DNA of 64,000 nt from Noviherbaspirillum malthae (GTDB lineage Bacteria > Pseudomonadota > Gammaproteobacteria > Burkholderiales > Burkholderiaceae_D), in contig NZ_JACYXF010000008.1 in NCBI RefSeq assembly GCF_015352985.1, positions 1-64,000 on the forward strand, given 5' to 3'. Shown one piece after another: positions 52,648 to 60,482 of the stretch. The notes under the pieces are model-generated. The model saw only the letters and a list, made by a program, of their open reading frames with translations. It was not told the origin of the DNA and made no database searches. Position numbers and translations under genes: made by a program. The stretch's first letter is position 1. Each line of letters starts with the position of its first letter.

Positions 52648-53898
52648 ATGGCTTTAATCGTCCACAAATATGGCGGCACTTCCATGGGCTCGACCGAGCG
52701 CATCAAGAATGTCGCCAAGCGCGTCGCCAAATGGCACGACGCAGGTCATCAAATCGTTGTGGTGCCGTCAGCAATGTCCGGCGAAACCAACCGTCTGATC
52801 GGGCTTGCGAAGGAAATCATGCCGCAGCCGGATCCGCGCGAGCTCGACATGCTGGCTTCCACCGGCGAGCAGGTTTCGGTGGCATTGCTGTCCATGGCGC
52901 TGCAGACCATCGGCAAGCAGGCCGTCTCCTATGCCGGCTGGCAGGTTCCCGTCAAGACCGATTCCGCATTCACCAAGGCCCGCATCCAGTCCATCGATGA
53001 CCAGCGCGTGCGTAAGGATCTCGGCGAAGGAAAGATCGTCATCATCACCGGCTTCCAGGGCGTGGATAACGGCGGCAATATCACGACCCTCGGCCGCGGC
53101 GGTTCCGATACCTCCGCAGTGGCGGTTGCAGCCGCGCTGAAGGCTCAGGAATGCCTGATCTATACCGACGTCGACGGCGTCTACACCACCGATCCGCGCG
53201 TCGTTTCCGAAGCGCGCCGTCTCAAGACCGTGACTTTCGAAGAGATGCTCGAGCTGGCCTCGCTCGGCTCGAAGGTGCTGCAGATCCGCTCGGTGGAGTT
53301 TGCCGGCAACTACAAGGTCCCGACGCGCGTGCTGTCGTCGCTGACCGATCCGCTCATGCCGCTGGAAGAGGAAGCCAATTCCGGCACCCTGATTTCGTTT
53401 GAGGAAGATACACACATGGAACAAGCCGTTATTTCCGGTATCGCGTTCAACCGCGATGAAGCAAAGATCACCGTGCTGGGCGTGCCGGACAAGCCGGGCA
53501 TTGCCTACCAGATCCTCGGCCCGGTGGCGGACGCCAATGTCGAAGTCGACATGATCATCCAGAACCAGTCGGTCGAAGGCAAGACGGACTTCACGTTCAC
53601 CGTGGCGCGCGGCGAATACGCGAAGGCGATGGACGTGCTCAACAAGAGCGTGCGCGAGCACATCGGCGCAGGCAACATCGTCGGCGATACCAAAGTGTCC
53701 AAGGTCTCCGTGGTCGGCGTCGGCATGCGCAGCCATGTCGGCATTGCTTCGCAGATGTTCCGCACCCTGTCGGAAGAGGGCATCAACATCCAGATGATCT
53801 CGACATCGGAAATCAAGATTTCCGTTTTGATCGACGAGAAGTACATGGAACTGGCCGTGCGCGCACTGCACAAGGCGTTCGATCTGGAAAAAGCTTGA
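52648..53898 (+). CDS. lysC: Aspartate kinase
   Basis: First enzyme of the aspartate family pathway (Lys, Thr, Met). 416 residues. IVHKYGGTSMGSTERI is the kinase signature; GFQGVDNGGNITTLGRGGSDTSAVAVAAAL is the substrate and nucleotide loop. Two C-terminal ACT domains (ITVLGVPDKPGIAYQILG and VSVVGVGMRSHVGIASQMFRTL) make it the monofunctional, feedback-regulated class. Internal ATG near 53416 is preceded by GGAAGA-like sequence, and some relatives express the ACT part separately; here that is only a possibility. Confidence 0.96.
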   Translation: MALIVHKYGGTSMGSTERIKNVAKRVAKWHDAGHQIVVVPSAMSGETNRLIGLAKEIMPQPDPRELDMLASTGEQVSVALLSMALQTIGKQAVSYAGWQVPVKTDSAFTKARIQSIDDQRVRKDLGEGKIVIITGFQGVDNGGNITTLGRGGSDTSAVAVAAALKAQECLIYTDVDGVYTTDPRVVSEARRLKTVTFEEMLELASLGSKVLQIRSVEFAGNYKVPTRVLSSLTDPLMPLEEEANSGTLISFEEDTHMEQAVISGIAFNRDEAKITVLGVPDKPGIAYQILGPVADANVEVDMIIQNQSVEGKTDFTFTVARGEYAKAMDVLNKSVREHIGAGNIVGDTKVSKVSVVGVGMRSHVGIASQMFRTLSEEGINIQMISTSEIKISVLIDEKYMELAVRALHKAFDLEKA

Positions 53899-53995
53899 TC
53901 CATCTCGACTGATTGCATTGTTCCATTGACCAATCCCGCTTGAGCAGCTATCATGCGGGACTTCAGTGAAGCAAGCGCAAGCGGGCTTCATGTGT

Positions 53996-54089
53996 GGAGA
54001 CGTGGCCGAGAGGTCGAAGGCACTTCCCTGCTAAGGAAGCATATGGGCTTAAACCTGTATCGAGGGTTCGAATCCCTCCGTCTCCGCCA
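53996..54089 (+). tRNA. tRNA-Ser (anticodon GCT)
   Basis: 94 bases with encoded CCA. Acceptor stem GGAGACG/CGTCTCC, anticodon stem TTCC/GGAA around loop CTGCTAA, long variable arm, and T arm GAGGGTTCGAATCCCTC. Decodes AGC and AGU serine codons. Its 3' half and terminator are followed by a decayed second copy. Confidence 0.96.
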
Positions 54090-54096
54090 AAGATTT

Positions 54097-54128
54097 AAAA
54101 ATGCCCCGCAAGGGGCATTTTTTTTGGC
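54097..54128 (+). terminator. Rho-independent terminator of tRNA-Ser
   Basis: Stem AAAAATGCCCC at 54097-54107 with GGGGCATTTTT at 54112-54122 and a GCAA loop, followed by more T. A degenerate copy of this element lies at about 54234-54256. Confidence 0.88.
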
Positions 54129-54149
54129 GGTGCGGGAGCGCGCACTGCG

Positions 54150-54274
54150 CGCGATCGGGATTCGAAGGGCTGGGTCTGCACGCCCAGCCGCGGCCTGCGG
54201 GTGCAATCCCTTCCATATCCGCCAAGGATTCTAAATGCACGTTAGGGGCATTCTTTGGCCGGGTGAGAGCGCGC
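54150..54274 (+). pseudogene. Degenerate tRNA-Ser-like remnant and terminator copy
   Basis: The segment 54199-54274 is a diverged repeat of 54064-54143: T arm GGGTGCAATCCC against GGGTTCGAATCCC, then CCGCCAAGGATT against CCGCCAAAGATT, GGGGCATTCTTTGG against GGGGCATTTTTTTT, and GAGCGCGC at both ends. Upstream of it, 54160-54190 has TTCGAAGG and a 7-bp stem (GGCTGGG/CCCAGCC) where a D arm and anticodon arm would be, but the structure no longer folds as a tRNA. The 3' part is certain as a repeat; the 5' part is a suggestion. Confidence 0.6.
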
Positions 54275-54326
54275 AATCAATGCGTCCCGATCCGGCGCCG
54301 CCGCACTGCAGCGGGTACGGAAAGTG

Positions 54327-55166
54327 TCATTCCACGCCCTTGATCAATCCTTCAATCGTATGCGCCTGAACGACATGCTCGAGTTCATCGACAATGCGGC
54401 AGGTCAGGTGCGCCTTGGCTTCCTGCGGCAAGGCGTCGTAATAGCGGCGGGTGAACTGCATGTCGTGGTGCTTTGAATTCGTTGCATCAGGCGCGTCGAC
54501 GCCGAGCACGAACACCGGACGCGACTTGTTGGAACGGTTGGCGGTGCCGCGGTGTATCGTCAGTGCGGAGCGTGCTGAAATGTCTCCCATCTTCGGGTAC
54601 TTGCGCTGTGCGCGTGCCTCGTAGCGGTGGTAATGCGATGGAGGCGGGAACATGCCTTTTTCGCAGCCTTCGAAGACATCCCACTGTGTGCCGGGCGCAA
54701 TCTCGAACGGCCCCATGTCCTCTTCGACATCGACGGTGGTGATGTTGAAGGCGAGCGAGTTGAGGCGCCGGCCGACGCGCGTGGCCTCGGGCATCGGAAA
54801 GTCGCGGTGCCATGGCTGGTTGGCAGCACCCGGGCCCGGCACATCGAAGCCTGCTTCGACGATGCGGTATTCCGGGCCGAGAACCGCCGTACAGACTGCA
54901 ACGACCCAGGGATGCGTGATGAGGTCGGCAAAGCCGCGGATGCGTTCCGGATGCACTTCGACATAGAAGCGGTTCGGCCCGCGTCCCAGTGCGCCTCCCG
55001 GGCGCTGCAGCGCTTCCTGGAACAACATGTCGATATCCTGCCTCAGGCTTTCCACCCAGCTGCGTTCGAATGCGCCCTTGAGGCCGATGATGCCGTCACC
55101 ATAAAGGCCGCGCATGATATCGGAAGTGTCGAAATGATCAAATCGGGGTTGCAGTACTGCGCTCAT
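54327..55166 (-). CDS. Phytanoyl-CoA dioxygenase (PhyH) family protein
   Basis: Fe(II)/2-oxoglutarate-dependent oxygenase family, 279 residues. The iron-binding facial triad is visible as His120 and Asp122 in QPWHRDFPMPE and His205 in ALTIHRGTANRS, with a 2-oxoglutarate-binding Arg at about 216 (NKSRPVFVLGVD). The substrate is unknown; members hydroxylate lipids, ectoine and small acids. The ATG at 55166 is preferred to an upstream start because AAGGAAGAG lies just before it. It stands alone between tRNA-Ser and the flhD leader, outside both neighbouring operons. Confidence 0.88.
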   Translation of the reverse strand: MSAVLQPRFDHFDTSDIMRGLYGDGIIGLKGAFERSWVESLRQDIDMLFQEALQRPGGALGRGPNRFYVEVHPERIRGFADLITHPWVVAVCTAVLGPEYRIVEAGFDVPGPGAANQPWHRDFPMPEATRVGRRLNSLAFNITTVDVEEDMGPFEIAPGTQWDVFEGCEKGMFPPPSHYHRYEARAQRKYPKMGDISARSALTIHRGTANRSNKSRPVFVLGVDAPDATNSKHHDMQFTRRYYDALPQEAKAHLTCRIVDELEHVVQAHTIEGLIKGVE

Positions 55167-55400
55167 GTCTCTTCCTTGAATGGCTGGGCGGCGCGTCCGG
55201 GCAATGTGAGCCGCAAGACGGAGCCGGGGTAATCTCTGTAATGGAGCCTTCAGTTTGGCTGAAGACGTTGCAGGAGAGTGGCGGGACGCGGGGAAAGTGC
55301 CCATTGCGGCACAAATATTTTTCCGTTTTGCATCTTTGGCAATGGCAATGGTGAACGCAATGCATCACCCAAGTGCTAGCGGAAAATTTTGGGCTTGCCC

Positions 55401-55427
55401 TAAATAGGCGGGGCCGCCGTCCGATAA
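55401..55427 (+). promoter_or_regulatory. Sigma-28-like promoter box upstream of flhD
   Basis: TAAATAGG at 55401-55408 and TCCGATAA at 55420-55427 with 11 bases between, close to the enteric flagellar consensus TAAAGTTT-N11-GCCGATAA. About 420 bases before the flhD start and pointing toward it. A second, weaker box (TAAAGTCG at 55473, GCCGTAAT at 55493) follows. Match is by eye. Confidence 0.45.
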
Positions 55428-55847
55428 AGAACTGGAGCGCAGAAATTTTTAAAAAATTTTTTACGCCGACCCTAAAGTCGGCACGTAGTGCTGCCGTAAT
55501 ACAACAAAGTCGATCGGCGAAGAACGCTGGCAGCTGGCAAAGGCATGGCTTTTTGCCAGTTACTAGCAGGTGCCGCCGACAAGTTTTTTAAAAATTTTCC
55601 CTTCGGCAAAGGTGCTGGAGATGTGGCCAGTTCGGCTGCAACCTAGACGCCAAGCCATGTTCCGGGCTTCGAAAGAGGCGCGGGATTCATCATGCCCGCC
55701 GTTTGTAGGACAAATGCCGACAAGCCTTGTCGCCCTGCGTCCGACGCAAAATATGGGCGTGCTCCGATTTTCCCAATTTTTGACCGCGTTCAGAATCGCT
55801 CTCAATGCAGTGCCAACAGGAAACTGCGACCAAGTTGATAGGGGTTC
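55428..55847 (+). promoter_or_regulatory. Long non-coding leader region of flhDC
   Basis: About 420 bases without a convincing gene. It holds a 14-bp AT inverted repeat (AAATTTTTAAAAAA at 55443-55456; its complement at 55584-55597), a GCCGAC-CCTAAA-GTCGGC hairpin at 55465-55482, and a CTGGCAAA...TTTTTGCCAG hairpin near 55533-55560. The long regulated leader is what one expects for a flagellar master operon; individual sites are unproven. Confidence 0.5.
55443..55597. repeat. 14-bp AT-rich inverted repeat pair before flhD
   Basis: AAATTTTTAAAAAA at 55443-55456 and TTTTTTAAAAATTT at 55584-55597 are exact reverse complements 127 bp apart. They stand out strongly in a GC-rich genome and look like curved A-tract DNA or binding sites for a nucleoid protein. 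Confidence 0.6.
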
Positions 55848-56168
55848 ATGATGACGACGAACGATATGCTGGCAGAAATCCGGGATGCCAATTTGAGTTA
55901 CCTCATGCTGGCTCAGCAGATGATTCGTTCCGACAAGGCGGCCGCGGTATTTCGGCTCGGAATCAGCGGCGAAATGGCGGACCTGCTCGAAGGGTTGAAC
56001 AATGCCCAGATCCTGAAGCTGGCCGGGACCAACATGATGCTGGCGCGCTTCCGCTTCGATGACGGTGCGATCCTGGGCATGCTGACGAATTACACCAAGG
56101 ACCGCGGCCTGTCGCAGACGCACGCCGCGATCCTGATGGCAGGGCAGAAGATCGAGGAATTGTCCTGA
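55848..56168 (+). CDS. flhD: Flagellar transcriptional activator FlhD
   Basis: With FlhC forms the master activator of flagellar genes. 106 residues. LAEIRDANLSYLMLAQQMIRSDKAAAVFRLGISGEMADLLEGL is the typical dimerisation region and TNMMLARFRF follows; length matches the family. Start at ATG 55848 (or the adjacent ATG 55851). It is preceded by a long leader and followed after 156 bp, including a palindromic repeat, by flhC. Confidence 0.95.
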   Translation: MMTTNDMLAEIRDANLSYLMLAQQMIRSDKAAAVFRLGISGEMADLLEGLNNAQILKLAGTNMMLARFRFDDGAILGMLTNYTKDRGLSQTHAAILMAGQKIEELS

Positions 56169-56227
56169 TCAGCATTGCCGATTCGGGTGGTAATAGATCC
56201 GGCCTCAAAATATGTTGAGTCGGATTC

Positions 56228-56262
56228 CTCACCCCGGCCCTCTCCCAGAGGGAGAAGGTGAG
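56228..56262. repeat. REP-like palindrome between flhD and flhC
   Basis: CTCACCCCGGCCCTCTCCC at 56228-56246, AGA, then GGGAGAAGGTGAG at 56250-56262. CTCACC and CTCTCCC pair with GGTGAG and GGGAGAA-like bases. Sequences of this CCTCACCCC...CCCTCTCCC type are scattered in many proteobacterial genomes. It may act on the flhDC mRNA. Confidence 0.6.
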
Positions 56263-56324
56263 ATCAGCGGGCCGGAAGATGAGCCATTTTTCGGCCCGAA
56301 TCAATAGGATGACAAGAGGAAAAC

Positions 56325-56900
56325 ATGGCGAAGAAGAGCGTGGTGACGGAAGCCCAGGAAATCCAGCTTGCGATCGAACTGATCAATCTGGGTGCGCGCT
56401 TGCAGCTGCTCGAATCGGAGACATCGCTTTCGCGTGAACGCCTGCTCAAGCTCTACAAGGAACTCAAGGGCGTGTCGCCGCCCAAGGGCATGCTGCCGTT
56501 CTCGACCGACTGGTTCATTACCTGGCAGCCCAACATCCATTCCTCGCTGTTCATCAACATCCACAAATACCTGGTCGAGCATGCGCAGATCTCGGGCGTC
56601 GAGGCGGTCATGAAGGCCTACAAGCTGTATCTCGAACAGGTGGAGCCGGATGCATCGGGCGAACCGGTGCTCTCGCTCACGCGCGCCTGGACCTTGGTCC
56701 GCTTCTTCGAAAGCAAGATGCTCGAGACAGCCTGCTGCAGCAAGTGCGGCGGCGACTTCGTCGTGCATCGCCTCGATCTGCACAACGACTATATCTGCGG
56801 CCTCTGCCACATGCCCTCGCGCGCCGGCAAGACCAAGAAGCTGAAGGAAGAGGGGGCAGCCGCCAGCGCCGGTTCTTCCGCCCCGCTGTTCCAGGCCTGA
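56325..56900 (+). CDS. flhC: Flagellar transcriptional activator FlhC
   Basis: Partner of FlhD in the FlhD4C2 activator of class II flagellar operons. 191 residues. The helical N-terminal part (IQLAIELINLGARLQLLESETSLSRERLLKLYKEL) and FSTDWFITWQPNIHSSLF match; zinc-binding cysteines are at about 137, 138, 141, 158 and 161 (ETACCSKCGG...YICGLC). Start ATG at 56325 follows AGAGGA. A membrane methyltransferase gene follows after 27 bp. Confidence 0.95.
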   Translation: MAKKSVVTEAQEIQLAIELINLGARLQLLESETSLSRERLLKLYKELKGVSPPKGMLPFSTDWFITWQPNIHSSLFINIHKYLVEHAQISGVEAVMKAYKLYLEQVEPDASGEPVLSLTRAWTLVRFFESKMLETACCSKCGGDFVVHRLDLHNDYICGLCHMPSRAGKTKKLKEEGAAASAGSSAPLFQA

Positions 56901-56927
56901 TCCTTCGATTCCATTTCCTCACGTTTC

Positions 56928-57725
56928 ATGTACGGCAGGCGCTCGCAGCCGGGCGCCTCGCCGCGCCGGCCGCTTTCCATTCCTCCGGCGGTCCAGGCAT
57001 TGCTGATCCAGTGCCTTGCGCTGTTGATGACGCTGGTCCTGGCCTTCCTCGTGCTGCCTCTGTGGCAGGTGCAGGCCAATGTCGCGATGGCAGTGCTGCT
57101 GCAGGGCGGCATTGCCGGCGCACTGACCCGCTGGCGGCGACTCGCGCCGTGGTGGCTGCTCATCCAGTGCCTGTTTCCCGCCGCGCTGGTGCTGGTTCTG
57201 TCGTTCGGACTGCCGTCGTGGATTTTCCTCTCCGCCTTCGGCCTGCTCCTCATTCTCTACTGGAGCACCTTCCGCACGCAGGTTCCTTACTATCCCTCCA
57301 GTCCGGCCGTCTGGCATGAAGTGGAGCGCCTGCTGCCTGCCGACCGTCCGCCGCGCTTTATCGACATCGGCAGCGGCTTCGGCGGGCTGACGATGCATCT
57401 CGCCCGATGCCGGCCCGACGGCGACTACGCCGGTATCGAACTGGCGCCGCTGCCGTGGCTGGCGAGCCTGGTGCGGGCGAGACTGAACGGCAGCCGCGCG
57501 CGCTTCCTGCGCGGCGACTATGCCGATCTCGACTTCGGCGACTACGACGTGATCTTTGCCTATCTGTCACCGGCGGCCATGCCTGCGCTCGTCGCCAAGG
57601 CGCAGGCCGAGATGAAGCCCGGCTGCCTGCTGCTGAGTCATGAATTCGCGATTCCCGGCGTCGAACCTCAGCTCGTCCTCCATCCTGGCGGCGGAGGCGA
57701 CGCCTTGTTCGGATGGTATCGATGA
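56928..57725 (+). CDS. Membrane-anchored class I SAM-dependent methyltransferase
   Basis: 265 residues. The first 112 residues contain three or four hydrophobic segments (QALLIQCLALLMTLVLAFLVLPL, NVAMAVLLQGGIAG, WWLLIQCLFPAALVLVLSFG, WIFLSAFGLLLILYW), so the protein is anchored in the inner membrane. The remainder is a small methyltransferase-like domain with SAM motif I FIDIGSGFGGLTMHLAR at about 144-160 and the acidic YAGIEL at about 166. The usual post-I and catalytic loops are short. Substrate unknown. Lies between flhC and motA, so a motility role is possible but not shown. Confidence 0.85.
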   Translation: MYGRRSQPGASPRRPLSIPPAVQALLIQCLALLMTLVLAFLVLPLWQVQANVAMAVLLQGGIAGALTRWRRLAPWWLLIQCLFPAALVLVLSFGLPSWIFLSAFGLLLILYWSTFRTQVPYYPSSPAVWHEVERLLPADRPPRFIDIGSGFGGLTMHLARCRPDGDYAGIELAPLPWLASLVRARLNGSRARFLRGDYADLDFGDYDVIFAYLSPAAMPALVAKAQAEMKPGCLLLSHEFAIPGVEPQLVLHPGGGGDALFGWYR

Positions 57726-57958
57726 GCTCGTATAAGTGCTCGGCGGTTCAAGTTCGCGCAGATTCATCCGTTAATTCCCGATAAGCCTTGCCCATGCACG
57801 CTCGTTTGACCACAACTCTGCAGAGAATGGTTGTGAATGGCAGCGCGAATTGGCAAAATGGTTGATCTGAGGAAAGACATTCACTCGGAGTACCGGCCTG
57901 CCGGCCGCATCGAAGCGGTTTCGGCAGGCCATGAGACATCAACACCGGAGCGCGGCCT

Positions 57959-58819
57959 TTGTTAGTCATTGTTGGATACATCATCGTTTGTGCTTCCGTG
58001 TTCGGCGGCTTCGTCATGGCGGGCGGGCATGTGGCCGTCCTGTTCCAGCCGCTCGAACTGCTGATGATCGGCGGTGCCGCCTTTGGCGCTTTTTTCGTCG
58101 GCAACAACGGCAAGTCCATCAAGGCAACGCTCAAGGCGCTGCCGACGGTGCTCAAGGGTTCCAGGTACACCAAGGCGCTCTACATGGAGCTAATGACGCT
58201 GCTGTTCGAAATCCTCAGCAAGGTGCGCAAGGAAGGCCTGATGTCGATCGAGGGCGATATCGAGAATCCCGAGCAGAGCGCGATCTTCAGCAAATATCCC
58301 GGCATCCTGGCCGACCATCACATCGTCGAGTTCATGACGGATTACCTGCGCCTGATGGTGTCCGGGAACATGGATGCCTTCCAGATCGAAAACCTGATGG
58401 ACAATGAAATCGATACCCATCATGCCGAGGGCGAAGTGCCCATCCATTGCGTGGCCAAGCTCGGAGACGGCCTGCCGGCCTTCGGCATCGTCGCGGCGGT
58501 GATGGGGGTGGTGCACACCATGGAGTCGGTCGGCCTGCCGCCTTCGGAGCTGGGCATGCTGATCGCGAAGGCGCTGGTCGGCACCTTCCTCGGCATTCTG
58601 CTCGCCTATGGTTTCGTGGGTCCGCTGGCGGCGCTGCTCGAACAGAAACTGCACGAGTCCTCGAAGATGTTCCAGTGCGTGAAGGTGACGCTGCTGGCCA
58701 GCCTGAACGGATATGCACCCGCGCTGGCGGTGGAATTCGGCCGCAAGGTCCTGTTCTCCACGGAGCGCCCGACATTCAGCGAACTTGAGGAACACATCAA
58801 GTCATCCAAGTCCAAATGA
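57959..58819 (+). CDS. motA: Flagellar motor stator protein MotA
   Basis: Proton-channel stator subunit, 286 residues with four membrane segments. LVIVGYIIVCASVFGGFVMAGGHVAVLFQPLELLMIGGAAFGAFFVGNN at the N-terminus, the cytoplasmic power-stroke loop at about 60-170, GDGLPAFGIVAAVMGVVHTMESVG and VGTFLGILLAYGFVGPLA with conserved prolines. The start is a TTG at 57959 with GGAG upstream; no ATG is available. motB follows after 30 bp. Confidence 0.94.
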   Translation: MLVIVGYIIVCASVFGGFVMAGGHVAVLFQPLELLMIGGAAFGAFFVGNNGKSIKATLKALPTVLKGSRYTKALYMELMTLLFEILSKVRKEGLMSIEGDIENPEQSAIFSKYPGILADHHIVEFMTDYLRLMVSGNMDAFQIENLMDNEIDTHHAEGEVPIHCVAKLGDGLPAFGIVAAVMGVVHTMESVGLPPSELGMLIAKALVGTFLGILLAYGFVGPLAALLEQKLHESSKMFQCVKVTLLASLNGYAPALAVEFGRKVLFSTERPTFSELEEHIKSSKSK

Positions 58820-58849
58820 CACCTCGAACCCTGACAGGCGACGCGCGAC

Positions 58850-59809
58850 ATGGCTGACGAAGGCTTACGCCCGATTATCGTTAAACGCATCAAGAAAGGT
58901 GGAGGCGGCCATCACGGCGGCGCATGGAAGATCGCCTATGCCGACTTCGTCACCGCGATGATGGCCTTCTTCCTGCTGATGTGGCTGCTCGGTTCCACCG
59001 CCAAGGGGGACCTGCAGGGCATCGCCGAATACTTCAAGACGCCGCTCAAGGTCGCCATGTCGGGCGGCTCCGGCTCCGGCGACAGCTCCAGCCTGATCCA
59101 GGGCGGCGGCAAGGATCTCACGCGCAAGGACGGCCAGGTCAAGAAGGGCGACGATCCCGAGATGAAAAAGACCTACAACCTGCAGGCGGCGCACCTGAAG
59201 GAAGCGCAGGAGCAGCTCGAACGCGCCGAACTGGCGCGGCTGCGCAACTTGAAAGCACGCATCGAGGAAGCGATCGAGGCGCGGCCGGCACTGCGCCAGT
59301 TCAAGAGCCAGCTGCTGATCGACATCACCACCGAGGGCTTGCGCATCCAGATCGTCGACGAGCAGAACCGGCCGATGTTCGCGCTTGCGAGAGCCGAGCT
59401 GCAGCCTTATACCAAGGACATCCTGTACGAGATCGGGCGCGCCTTGAACGACATGCCCAACAAGATCAGCCTGTCCGGCCACACCGATGCCACGCCATAC
59501 TCCAGCGGTGAAAAGGGCTACAGCAACTGGGAACTGTCCTCCGACCGAGCCAACGCGTCGCGGCGCGCATTGCTGGCCGGCGGCATGGATGAAAGCAAGG
59601 TGCTGCGGGTGGTCGGCCTGTCGTCCGCGGTGCTGTTCGACAAGGAAAATCCTCTCAATCCGATCAACCGGCGCATCAGCATCATCGTGATGAACAGGAA
59701 GGCGGAAGAGAGTGCATTGAAGGACGGCGGGACGGTCGAGGTGCAGACGGCATCTCAGGTCAAGCCGGACATGGGCAGCACGGTTGCGAAACCGGAGCCG
59801 GTCAAGTGA
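58850..59809 (+). CDS. motB: Flagellar motor stator protein MotB
   Basis: Peptidoglycan-anchoring stator subunit, 319 residues. N-terminal IIVKRIKKGGGGHHGGAWKIAYADFVTAMMAFFLLMWLLG contains the membrane helix and the proton-carrying Asp32, as in E. coli MotB. The plug helix follows, and the OmpA-like domain is at about 150-270 (LSGHTDATPYSSGEKGYSNWELSSDRANASRRAL). Coupled to motA. Confidence 0.96.
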   Translation: MADEGLRPIIVKRIKKGGGGHHGGAWKIAYADFVTAMMAFFLLMWLLGSTAKGDLQGIAEYFKTPLKVAMSGGSGSGDSSSLIQGGGKDLTRKDGQVKKGDDPEMKKTYNLQAAHLKEAQEQLERAELARLRNLKARIEEAIEARPALRQFKSQLLIDITTEGLRIQIVDEQNRPMFALARAELQPYTKDILYEIGRALNDMPNKISLSGHTDATPYSSGEKGYSNWELSSDRANASRRALLAGGMDESKVLRVVGLSSAVLFDKENPLNPINRRISIIVMNRKAEESALKDGGTVEVQTASQVKPDMGSTVAKPEPVK

Positions 59810-59861
59810 AAAATGGTCGTCAGCAGTCGACAGACTAACGGGGTGGGGACGGGACATTTCC

Positions 59862-60407
59862 ATGACAAAAGATAAACAGCTCGGCTCGCAGGTGCAGAAC
59901 CTGCTTTCCAACTTGTCGGATCATGGCACGCAGCATCTGAACGAAGTCGAGACCGACCTGGCGCAGACCAGTCTGCTGCTCGGCGAAGCGATCGAGAAGC
60001 TGGGCGCCAGCTTCATGGCCATCCATGAAGCGGTCAGTTCGCAGCAGGCGACGATAGACCTGCTGCTGTCGGGTATGTCGCTGACGCCGGAACTGGCGGA
60101 CCAGCTCAAGGCGCGGCATGCGGAGATCAGCCAGCACGTCAATTCGGCGGTGACCGGACTGCAGTTCCAGGACATGACCGGCCAGCTGATCGGCAGGACC
60201 GTGCGGCGCGTGAGCGGCTTGCGGGAGGTGCTGGGCGGTCTCGGCGCGGGAAGCACCGGCATCTCGGACAGCAATGCGGAAGAGATCATCGGTACGCTCC
60301 ATGCGATCAACAAGGTGCTTGAGGAGCAGAGCGTGAAACTGGAGAGTGCGCTATGGAAGGCGGTATGCCAGACGCACATGGAGAGCGGCGACATCGAGCT
60401 GTTCTGA
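59862..60407 (+). CDS. Short CheZ-like chemotaxis protein
   Basis: 181 residues, almost entirely helical. It contains the CheZ catalytic signature LQFQDMTGQLIGR with the acidic residue and Gln at about 104 and 108, which in CheZ help remove phosphate from CheY. Length is shorter than CheZ (about 210), and the C-terminal CheY-binding helix ending (DDLLxSLGF) is replaced by SGDIELF. The full CheZ gene probably lies further downstream. ATG at 59862 is preferred over an upstream in-frame start. Between motB and cheY. Confidence 0.75.
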   Translation: MTKDKQLGSQVQNLLSNLSDHGTQHLNEVETDLAQTSLLLGEAIEKLGASFMAIHEAVSSQQATIDLLLSGMSLTPELADQLKARHAEISQHVNSAVTGLQFQDMTGQLIGRTVRRVSGLREVLGGLGAGSTGISDSNAEEIIGTLHAINKVLEEQSVKLESALWKAVCQTHMESGDIELF

Positions 60408-60482
60408 ACGGCAGCTTGCGCCGGCAACGGATGACAAGAAAACCGGATCGATCCGGAAACGAAAACAGCAGGAGTTAGAAAG

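Noticed and set aside
53953..54234. 93-codon frame over tRNA-Ser
   Set aside because: Covers a complete tRNA gene and its terminator, so it is not coding.
55563..56123. 186-codon minus-strand frame at the flhD leader
   Set aside because: Runs opposite flhD and through the AT repeat; no domain and no start signal.
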